A stretch of DNA of 64,000 nucleotides from Undaria pinnatifida. Its lineage: Eukaryota; Sar; Phaeophyceae; Laminariales; Alariaceae. Positions within the stretch are counted from its first letter, which is position 1, and every line of letters starts with the position of its first letter. Under the pieces are notes generated by a model that searched no databases, had not been told where the DNA came from, and saw nothing but the letters and a program-made list of their open reading frames with translations. The stretch lies in the NCBI GenBank assembly GCA_012845835.1, contig JABAKD010000024.1, positions 7,777,103 through 7,841,102 of the forward strand, given 5' to 3'. Made by a program: the position numbers and the translations under genes. Positions 32,601-44,600 of the stretch are shown piece by piece.

Positions 32601-35600
32601 GGGTCGCGCGGCGCTCGTCGCTCCCACGCTCTCCTTTTTCTCTGTCGGAGGGTGGCGAAGTTGCGCGCCGGCTAGTAGTACGATCCGGAGATGGTCGTTC
32701 TATGAAGTCTGCATCGGCGAAGCTAGGTCCAGTCGGGGAGGGGGGGAAGTGATCCCTGCGGAGGAGCGCAAACGCAACCATGAGCACTAACCCGTAGCTT
32801 GACAGGCCTCCGGTGTATGGATCGTTCAGGCTTTTTCTCTGAAAATCAGAAGAAAAGGTTAGGCGAAGAGCAGAGACGCGCATCGTTAACAATCCGCGGT
32901 TATTGCAGTAGAGGAGATCATGCAGGTCTTTGTTCGGCCACTCAGAAGAAAGGCTTGGGCAAGGCAGGGGATACGTTGACTTTTGACAATGCTACGGTAC
33001 GGTACGGGTGCATCTAAAAGGTTGCTGAGGCTTGTTTGAGGAGCTAACCCTATACCACCACCCAAATAAGCTTTCGAGAAACAACGAAAGTGCGCAGCCG
33101 GATAAAAATAATAACGGCCTAGGAATAACACCGAATACTATTGAAAAATCGGCGATATTGGATGGGTGCTCAGTTATAACCCTTGTGCCACTCAATCATA
33201 CAGACCAAAAAGCGACGAGCGCCATCTAACCAAGCGTCTAGGAAAAGCTTCAGGCAATCCGGGTATCGTGATGCCCCACGCTTGCCTCACAGCTTCCGGC
33301 GCTGCAGTTCGAACACATCTCCTGCACCAGTCGCTCGGATTGCTTCATTTGGCCGATGTTGTCATCGTCAGTTGTTTTCTTCAATTTTTGCGTCTGAAGT
33401 CCCTTATAGGGGTTAACGCCTTTACAACTGGAAATCCTTTTGGGGGGAAAAAACTTGAAATTAGTTTAGGGAGGGGTTTGGGGGCTTTAAAGGGGTTAAG
33501 GAGGAGCCTTGTCAGTGAGAAGCAACTCTGGAGCGGAAGAATGCTTCCGGAAAAACACAACAAACGGCATTTCGTAAACAGCATTGGCGATGGAAGCATG
33601 GGCAAAAGTGCTGTATGCTATATAAATATATATATGACCATTCTTTTGGGGGGAATTCGATCAGGAGCTTTTTTTCCGTCTTGGCCTCAGTATGCGCTTC
33701 TCGGAACTGGAATTCTCGGTTAAATAGCTTCGTTCGAGCACCGTCTTCGGGGGGCGGCTCAAACGCCCCTCGCCCTGCCGTATTCGTTCCGCTCCTGGCC
33801 GGGATCGGGTACGTGGGCTGAGCGAGACAAGCGAAAAGTGCGCAAAAATTTTGTATTTTGGGTGGTATACGTCCGAGCTATTCTTGGATCTTGGCATATG
33901 CAGAGCTTGAACGAACAAATCATATGGGAAAACATTTATTTCCAATTTGGCATCATTTCCTGGCTTCTTATTGCGTCCCCGCCACACTTTTTTCATGGTC
34001 ACACCTCGAAGCGTTTGGCCTATTGTGCACATCGTACGACTGACTGCTGTGTTGCTGCTTTTCGATATCGGATTTCAAGGTTGAATACCTTTGCTCGAGC
34101 GTTCGTTGCCTTCGAGGGGGCCGTTCCCTACCCAACAACATCATTACACCCAGTGTCCGTGCTGATTTCTCATCCTGAGATATACAACTTATTATTATGT
34201 GGTCACAGACTGTGAGACAGAGTAAACCAAACGGGATTTCAAGGTTGAATACCTTTGCTCGAGCGTTCGTTGCCTTCGAGGGGGCCGTTCCCTACCCAAC
34301 AACATCATTACACCCAGTGTCCGTGCTGATTTCTCATCCTGAGATATACAACTTATTATTATGTGGTCACAGACTGTGAGACAGAGTAAACCAAACAATC
34401 GCAATTAATCAAGGTATAAAGCAAGTGAAATGCTAGCGTACCGGGTACGAGAACACAACAAAACAGGCCAGACCATACAAAAAATAGAAAACAAACACAA
34501 CGAGCGGAGTCGCTTTTAAAAATCGCAGTACGAGAAGCAATGTTTTGTCCGTCTTTTTCATCGCCGCTTCAAAGAGTCGTTCCGTATATATTGGTCCACG
34601 ATCCACCATCCATCTTTCAGGACCGTAAAATAAACATCCCACACTAATTCCATGTATATTTATCCCCACAAACGAAACGTGGATGCACTTCTAAAGGTAG
34701 GTGTGGTTATCAAGGTAGTAGTGTTTCGAACGCTTTGTTGTGTGGTTGCAAGAATTGCGCTGGCTACTCACTGTTAATGTTGTTGCTGGTCAATACATCG
34801 TGTGCGCCAGCAATTAATTGATGACAGTATAATAAAATATAGGGATCTTCTTGAAACTGTCATTTCGTGTTCGCCAGGAAGTAACCGATGATACAGAGTA
34901 ATAGGGATCTTCTTGACAATATCTCCTGTGCGCCACAGCAATCGACGATATAGCAGTATCATAAAAAATGCGGATTTCCTGCACCAATATCTTGTGGTAC
35001 CTATCACTACGCATACGCACGTCAGACGCAAGTCAATTGGAAAAAAGAAAACAATAGAGAAAAAAGACAGAAGAAAGAAAAGGGGTAGTATATTCCGATT
35101 CAAGATCAACCTGTGTCAAGCCGAAGCAGGCGTTCATTGCTCTGATCTGTTGCGGGCAATATATATGGCTGTTAGTATGCCTGGACATGGTGATTTGACC
35201 GCTCTTCTTATGATCCCGAATGGCTTTATCGTGACGCTCTGGGCACCAACTGCATAGATCCATCCCGAGGTCGAGCGCTTGGTACAAATTGCGGTCGCAT
35301 GGCAATTTTTTGTCCTGTGCGAGTAGTATGCAAGAAAACCGGCGAAAATACTAGCGAGCTTAGGTTTCTGACTCAATAAGCGAATGAAATCAGAATTTTC
35401 AGCGATTTTTTTCGGTGCCGCATAAGCGACAAAGAGGTGATTATTCGGGCACAGCAAGTATTCCATGATTATTCGACCAATTTGCCAGTGAGTCAAATAC
35501 GCACTGTTTTGGCCTACTTGCAGGCTTTTTTCCACGGTTGGTTGTTATGCTCGATTCGTGCCAGTCTTAGTTTCACATAGTATTATGTCGTTTTTCTCCA

Positions 35601-38600
35601 ACACCCCATTTTTGTTTGACATTAATTGTGCCTATAACCGGGGGGCCCTGAATCCTGCATACAAATGGCTCTAATTCGTCCATTTATATTGCGTTTGGTG
35701 CTGTTGTTGCTGTCCAAGTGTTTCTCATCCTCATTTTGAGCGTGCTTTCTCGGCACGCCAACCTGATATACGCTTAAAATCGTTTTTTTGTGCGACCTAT
35801 CACGCAAATAACTCATTGGACTACGCTCGCATTGCAAATGTTTGCCGTATACGAGAAGTATGCGAGAAAACCCGACTCGGTCAAAACAATTGCGAACTTA
35901 TTGGGTCAAAGCCTACCAGCCAATCACGAGAAATAAGCCAATGGAGTCGGGGTTGACACGCCGTGCGGGGAGGTATATCGACCCGAGAGATCATCGCTAT
36001 AGTTCCCGCGTTGCTGGGGCTGTAGAGTTTTTCGGAGGATTTCTGAACCGGGGATGGGGCCCTATCTCCCCTGTGTGCGACGGAACTGCCCCCCGTCGGT
36101 TGATGAGCCTCTATCATCTCCTACTAGGGTGGGGAGCCGCTGTGGAGCTCGAACCAATCAGCGATTCTAGCCGATGGAACTGGGGTTTCCACACCGTGGG
36201 GGGCGGTGTCGACCCGAGAGAACTCGGTTTTCTTTTCCCGTTTGTCTAATTTTTAGATATTTGGAATGACCCCTGGGCTGGGGATGGGACCCTATCGTCT
36301 CCAGGTGGAGCTGGCTCAATAATATACGAGCCCCAGCCAATTAGAGACCGGCCGGTCGGTGGCATTGGGGATTTCCACACTGTGCGGGGAGGTATCAATC
36401 CTGGTGATATATCCGTGTTCGTTCCCGGGTTGTCGGAGTTGTATATATGTGAACGGATTATGATTCTGGGAATGGACCCCATCGTCCCCAGATGACGGTT
36501 ACTTTATGTACGATCTCCGGCCAATGAGCGACCAGCAATCAGACCAAAAGGCCTTACCAGGAAATTTATGTTTGTATTTTCGTCTAAAACTCGATCGAGC
36601 CTGAAATTCTTAACTACCAAATTATTTGTTTAGTGCTATCGCGTACTAATAACATTCCATCGACCAGACGAGAGTGGTCTACAGAAACAAGTAGCAGAAC
36701 CATTATAATAGCATTCGAGGAATTGTATGACGAAGGCAGCGACACCGCGTTTCACGCCTACATTACCGTCAGAAAGTCTCTCCACGATCACTATACGCAC
36801 AGAGACACAGTCGGTCTGCGAGCCTCGGATCTAGATATTATAAAACTAAAAATACACTCCAGCTGCTGTGAGATCGAAGATTTTGTCGAAACTCATCTTC
36901 GCAAGCTGTGTGATAGCTCGATCGCGCGTATTATATTATGGTATCATGCATGCAGTAGCAGAAGCTGGCTCAGTGCGCGCCTGTCAGTTGCTACGTAGAG
37001 AACATGCAGCAAACATTTGGTCATCCCTCTGCTGGCCCTGGATGCTTGGTTGAGTCGAAACCTCAAGAAATGCACTCGAAACGTCTCTTCGTGGCCAGAC
37101 TAGAGAGGGTCAGTCTGCGTGGGCTCGGATTTATCCGACCGAAATATATATGAAGCTCGGAATCGTATTCACGCAAGAAACGGAGAAACGGCGGAAACCA
37201 CAGAAGTAGTACGTAGTCCACTGTTAGTCTATATCGATCTCTTGGCATTACTTTACGTTCCACACGCATAGACTATGTGTTGTGTGGTAACGGTTTTTAC
37301 TCTCTCTATATATCGAATATAGAATCGAACAAGTCGAAGTGCTGCCCTGCCCTACCCGGAGCATGGGTGCCGGCATGCGGAGCCGTTGTAAATAATGTAT
37401 GATAGTACTGTATGGCCGTATTGATCGCATCATATGATGAACAGCACTGACGTAAGTACAAGAAAAAAAATGCACAAATGTACTGCTGTGTTGCCGTAGT
37501 ATCGTACATAAACAACACTTGGAGATGTAAGCACCGGCAAAAGCGGAAAACAACAACAAATGACACTTCGTAAACAGCATTGGCGATGTAACCACGGGCA
37601 AACGTACTGTATACTATATAAATAGTCCAGTACCTGGTACCTGGTAGTATTATTACTGTACTGCCGTCTTTTGAACAGCAATGACGTAAGTACAAGAAAA
37701 AAGAATAGAATACACAAACTGTACTGCTGTGTTGCCGTAGTATCATACCCAAACAGCACTTGACGATGTAAGCACCGGCAAAAGCATACTTTTCATGCTG
37801 TACCGTACTGCGATGACGAGGTTCTCACGCTATTATTAAATCATTTCCCTAAAATCTAGCCCGCGGTCACAAAAAGGCTAACACACTAACCCCGGAGGAG
37901 GAAGAAACTAGTACCGGGTACAAAAGAATGATGCTGTACTGAACTGCCTGAAAAGAGCATCTCGCATAAGCAGCATTGGCGATGTAAGCACGGGAAAAGC
38001 ATGATAACTAACGTACTGTACTGCACTGTACTGCCGTAGCATGGTGGTACTCTGGTATCTGGCACATAGCAGCATGGGGCAACAGCAGCTGGGGAAAATC
38101 ACCTGCAGGAGAGATTTGAGTACGATCGTCAGCGGCACCAGATTCGGCAGGTGGTCAGCCAGGTAGGAAACGAAGGCACTCGTTGCCAGCCCCGTGTGGG
38201 TAGGGCCGTCAACCGAAATGTCGATGTTCACCCTGAAATGGTCGCCTGTTTCGCTCCCCCCGTCGCTTTCAGCCACCGCCTTGATGATGGGTACCCTGGC
38301 GTGATGGAGAACTTTGACCACCTCAATAAACGGTGCCTGATCGAGACAGCGAAAGTTGGGCAGGTCAGCGCGATGCATCCGAGGAGCTAACGCTCAAGGT
38401 AGCCTGACCTCAGCATAGGCAAGGACACTTCTTCAACGGTTGATCCCTGCAGAAAACAACTCAAGCCGGGTTCGATATCACGGGGTGACGAGCTACGGTG
38501 CAGGGGTACAGGTGCGCCATATTTCTGAGACTACTCACGTGAAGAGCTCTACATCGGGTGCGCCATCTTTCTGAGGCTATTCACGTGAAGTGCTCTACAC

Positions 38601-41600
38601 TTCACCCAGCAAATGACTAAAAAAAATAAAGCGAAATCTAATGAATAAGCCCTGGCCTAGGCACACATCGAACATGAACGTAAAACACATACCAGGTACC
38701 AAAGTTGTGTACATCCCCAGTCGAGGAGCCGAGCTCCGGTGGTCTGAAAATATGAGCAAAAAAGTGGTACGACATACTCCTATGGTATCACACATGTTGT
38801 GAACTTGAAGCATTTGCCGGTTGAGCCATCGTCTCACGTTGTTCCGGAGATGATCAGCAAGGTCGTGTATTCTGCTCAGCACGCCTCCCCCATCCATGCG
38901 GCTGATTCCTCGTCGACGCTCCCACGACCCTTCATGGCCGCCATTGCTCCCATTTAGCATCGGATTGGGAGACGAGGTAGCGGATCTCCGCGACTGCCCG
39001 CTAGCTCCACGGGTTAGCTTTGGCGTTGCTTCATCCGTGACGGGTGACGGGCTCAAAGAAAAATGGTCGGCGTCAAGCCCTGGTGCCGGCACTGGGCTCA
39101 GTCCAGCATGAGCGGGTGTGCGCGGCATGTTGTCCGTGGTCTTGCCTGCTGGTGAGTTGGCGGTTGCTGGCGCTGGCTTTGATGTGTCTGGCTTTTCGTC
39201 TCGCCAGTAGAAGTTGCTTGTCCTTCCCCCTCGACCACCCATCGGGAAAACCTGGTGTGAATAGTCGCGACACGTGAAGCAAGGGCGGCAAAAACGCGTC
39301 GAAACAAGAAAAATATGGAACATGGCATACCTGTACTGTTTCTGTTAACTCTTTCACACCTGCACCCACTTTTTTGAAGACAAAGCACTTCGAACTGGAG
39401 GGAGTTAAATTGTGCAGCATTAGAAGATGCAAGCTGTCGTTGGCCGACTGGGCATTCACCGGTTAGTAAAAGGGACATCTCGACGACGATTGTACGTGCT
39501 GGGTGGGGGACACGAAGGAACTGGTGTATAAGGTACAAGCGAATGGACTACACACGGTGCAAACGAATAAAGAATACGGTACAAGCGCATGCAGGATATG
39601 GCACAAACGGATTGATCTACGGTACAAATGAATGTACCGCGTGGGAAACTCACGTACCCGTGCCCGAAGAAAACGGCATGGAAACGTCCAAACTCTAATG
39701 TACTCCCTTTTCGAGAAAGGGTAGGGCTAATTTTGACACGGTTAGGCTATAGACGATGGAGAGAAGCCGGTGGTAGTGCAATGACTCACCACTAAGTCGA
39801 CGTCGGAATCTGGCGTCATCATGCCAGACGCGTAGCTTCCGTATTGGAAAACCTTAGCACCAGGCCACAAAAGCCCAATCACGTTTTCAAGCCGACGCCA
39901 GGTGTCTTCGAGCTCCTGTTTGCGCCTCGCTTGGATCTGTCGACATCTAAAGGGCGGGCGTGCCGAGAGCGTGCATACAGACAAACCAGTAGCAATTCTT
40001 AACGTGTTGCGGCGCCCTTCACGCCAATTTCGAACCCTTTTAATAGGTTACTTAAGAACACAAGGATATTTCTCCCGTGGACATCTCCATTTTACACTCT
40101 GAACGTCTACTCGTGCAATGCACGAGATTCGGCAACAAAGACAAGGGACATTTATTTCGATATAACGTTTTGATCGTCTACTTGTATAACATAGGAGCTT
40201 TTCGCCAGTATAGGTAATGTATATCAAAGAAATGCCATCTCTTTCACTACGACAGTAGTTACTTCACAAGAGGCATCCAAGGGTATGTGTCCTGTTGGGG
40301 AGAGCGCACTTCCTGCGCCACAAAGGCTGCTCGCACACATACGATCCGGGCCTATGATAGATCATTGTGTGCTACGACTCCGTGCTAGATCACTCCGTTC
40401 AATGAGCCAGGCCTAAGTCGTTGTGTTCTACGACCCCAACCCATATCATTGTGTTCCACGACCCAGGCCTATATCATCGTGTTCTACGACCCAGGCCTAA
40501 ATCATCGTGTTCTACGACCCACGTCAAGATACTGGCAATTTTGTTGTACGACCCTGGCCTGGACCATTATGTTCTATATATGACCCAGGTTTTTCTACCA
40601 TAAATGGTGGTAAGTCCCACCTTGCGGCGCATTCTAGTATTTCCTTGTGCAGAATAACCAGGGCAGTCTTCATCTGGTCTTCCAAAAGCCGGTGGAGAAA
40701 CTGCCGAGTCTTGAGCGCGAGGCTATCGCTTTGCCAGTCCCCTGCGATGCCACAAAGTCAGAGTGTCGCACATATAAGTTCGTGTGTACCAGTACGTGTT
40801 TTTTCCATCGGGATGTTTTTAGCCTTTTTGTTATCACGGGGTAAATTTCGGGGGAACGAGTTATTGTGAAAACATCTTCATCATCAGCATCATCACTATC
40901 ATCATCAGCGTCACCAGTACTATACGAGGCAAATTATCGGGTATCATACCGCGCATGTATTAGCATAAATCAAGTAAAGTGATCTGCCACCCGGAACGTT
41001 ATGGAGTGGATTGGCTCGTACGGCAGAACACGACTGGTTGACGGAACGTAGACAATAATTGGGCGCACAGCTTCCCTTTGGTGTGGCCTGGTGAGCTTAG
41101 GAAACTACTGCGACGAATGCCTATACAGGCGGCGCTTGTAGATGAGGTCGTAGAAAAAAACCGAACCGGCCACAAGCATCAACCAGCCAGCATTTCATCG
41201 AGGCGCCCACACGCATGATTCGGGAGAGTCGCGCTCAAGAATAGTGTCCTTAACCCTTGCACCATCGGAGAAAAAATCTCACGAAATTTCCAAGTCTACT
41301 TTGAAGTATTGTGGTGAAACACGAGGGTGCAGTTCTAAAGGGGTTGGTTTAGACAGCGCTCTCACCCTTAGCGTCATGAGCCACCCGTCTAGCCCTTTCT
41401 TCTTCCGCTTGTTGCAGGACCATCTGCAGAGATCTCGCTCTTTCCGCCTTTTCTTCCTTAACGTCTGGACCTGCAAACAAGCCATTACCATGTGCATGAA
41501 AAACAACACACATACGACGCGGAGAACCCACGGTTAACGTCTGGACCGGTAACAAGTCATCTGAATGACCAAGCAACATTGATGCATAGACTTGCAACAA

Positions 41601-44600
41601 GAAAAGCATCAATGGCAAACAACATTGGGGTCTGGGGCTACAACAAAACCACCAACGCAAACAACGTTGAAGTCCGGGCCCGAAACAAGCTACGATCATG
41701 AAAAACAGCAGGCATACGATACGGAGAAGCCACGGTTAACGTCTAGATTTGCAACAAGTCATCACGGCAAACAACACTATCGCCTGGACTTGCAACACGT
41801 CATATCACCACCAAAAACAATATCAACGTCTGAGGCTGCAACAGGCCATACCAACAACAAAAACATTGAAGTCTGGGCTAGCATTAAGCAATGACCATGA
41901 ACATCAATGAACATGAACATCAAAATGACAAAGAACAGACACGCAATGGTGAAAAACCAAGGTCGATGTCTGGGCCAGTAACACGCCATCACCAGGACAA
42001 ACAATATTAACGGCTGCAACTGCAACAAGAAGTAACGACGACGAACAACATTCACGCCCGGGCTTGCAATAAGTCATCATCGCGACAAACAATACCGCCT
42101 GGACCTGCAAATAAGCCACTGCCAAAACGACAAACAACGTTGACCCCTTTAGAACTGCACCCGTCTCTGGGAACAAAACGCTTGGTACTACTGAGGGATC
42201 ATTTTTGCAGTAGCAAAGGCTTCAAACGTCCGAATCTGCAACGAGAAGCCATGACCACGGCAACAAACAGACACATCAGAAATAAAAGCCACGGTCGACC
42301 GTCAATGATAGCTTCTTCCGCACTGACCCCGCTGTGTGGCCAACCAAGCCTTGTTTGCTGTCACCAAACACATAGCAAAACAGTATTAACCCCTGTCGGA
42401 CACATGTATAACGACAAACCAGACGATAAATGAGTTCAGGCTGTGTGCGCGAGTCGGTCAACGACTTGTTGCGTCGTAGGTCTACCAATAAAGGCCCCAT
42501 CCCCTAACCTAGCACTCCGCGGTGCTCCCTCTGAACCATGTAATTGTCGGTTTCATTCGTGATTTTTTTCCCTCTACTCTCTGAAACCCAACAGGGTTAA
42601 CGGTGGTCGACTCCTTACCGGTAAACCGACACGTCTCCAAGTGCTGGGTCAAAGAGCTCCTTGAACAGCTGTGGTCGCAGCCGAGAATCGTGTTGGGACA
42701 CACCACCTCGTACTCGCTTGCATCCACCTGCACAACACGGGCATCGAAGAGGATACCGTTTATCCACAGCCACGGTAGATCCGCCCGCGCAGGAACGATA
42801 CTTTTTTCTTGTCCACATAAAATGATGCTGATTCAATGAGGTAGGGTTTGCCATCAGAGTTCTACGGGATTTTTTTCATCGACGATGACAATATTTTTGG
42901 CTTCGGCTAAAGGCGGCCATCACCCCGGCCAGACCCCTAACGCTCACCCGAACCCGAACCCGAACCACAGGCCTGCTTGGTTCGTGTGCCGTAGGGTCGT
43001 AGTGCTTGGAACTAGTGCGCAGGAAGATCTACGCGAATTCCGTTAACCACGCACAACCCGCAGAAGATGACTGCGATTGTCCCTACAGACAACTGGCGGC
43101 GAAGGCACAAATGGTCCCCTTGCGTGTTCCATAAACTCATGGCTGAACGTACATGTTTTTTCTCGTATCACTAATACTTTCCAGCTGCCGGACAAACCAC
43201 GGTCACAGGTGTTGCCCCTTCTCCCTCCCGGTACATGCTTTTATTTTTTTCATCACGCAGAAGGTTCAGCATGCTCACCGCTCGTCGATTTTCATCAATG
43301 TTTGCCAAAGCCCAGGTTCTGCAAACGCTGCACAACTCTTCCGGGTACTGGTACGAGTATGTTGCATTTCCCAGGGGCGTGTTTCGATCGGGGTGTAGCA
43401 CCTCTTTTCGGCTAACGCTGTCCTGACCAACGGTATGATTCTAATCGTATCACACTAATCGCATGATGCTAATCGTATCATACCAATCGCATCATGCTAA
43501 TCGTATAATTTCCAACATACGCTACGCAACAGCGCTGGAATACCATTTATTGTGTTTTACGTTATTATTGGTTATTGTAACTATTGATATACATCGGCCA
43601 TGGGTTTGTTGGTTGGGTTGCACTTTCGTTTTTTTGTGAAAGCAAGCTCTAAAGCTTTTCGATGGGGCGCATAGAGCTCATGTGAGGAGCCTCATGAAGG
43701 TTACCAGGTAGGCGAACCCCTTCCGTAGCGTGCGTCTCCACTCCCTATACAGGCTGTACAGGCTATCCACCTATCCATAACTTTGGGGCTTCAGAGGGAA
43801 AGCACGTCGAAAGGTTACGACGAGCTAACGATTACAGCCCGAGCTGCCAGAGTAGCGGACTAGGGGGTGTGCCCGACGCGCAACTTCAGGAGCTACCACT
43901 ATAGTGTATTTATAACATGCTGACGGTCGCACTGCTGCGCGCTCGTCTTAGACGGCTGATGACATAGCGCTTGTTGTTTGTTTGATGTACATAAACGAGC
44001 CCCAGAAGGACTATTAGCCTTATTGGTGCCTTTTCGTCAGGTACAATATTCAGGTCGGATTGGCAACACTTTGGTACTTTTTGGTCAGGTACAGTATTCA
44101 GGTCGGATTGGTACTACTTTGGTACCTTTTGGTCAGGTACAGTATTCAGGTCGGATTGGCAACGTCTTCCACGTCTGAAGTCATAGGATTCTGGATATCC
44201 TTTCATATGTGGACGGTATATGATTGGAACAAGCGCTACACGTTGTCAGACGGCAGATGGAATACAAATCATTAACAGGTGCTGTCCCAAGCAGCCAGCA
44301 CCCACCAGCGTGTCGAAATCTGAGTCCTCGGGTTGATTGTTAAACCTGCAGTCCTTGGCTAAGTGCTTGTCCAACTCCGTCCGCAGGCAAATATGCCGAC
44401 AGCCTAGCGAAGAGTACGGGCACACAATCTCGTAGTCCAGGTCGACGGAGCTGATGGTTCCCTGGAACCAGTTCGTTCCCTCGATCGAGAGCAAAAACTG
44501 GCACCAGACCGCAACAAATGGACGGCGGAGGGTGTAGGATCTCTTCATGCCGCGGACTTCATGCAGGCTATCACAGGCCAAGACTATTTTAAGGTGCTAT

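Noticed and set aside
43270-43345. Possible TENT4-like exon TWALANIDENRRA before gtgagc
   Set aside because: Fits only if the first zinc-finger exon uses a weak gtttaa donor; the two fingers join in phase without it, so it is left out of the model.
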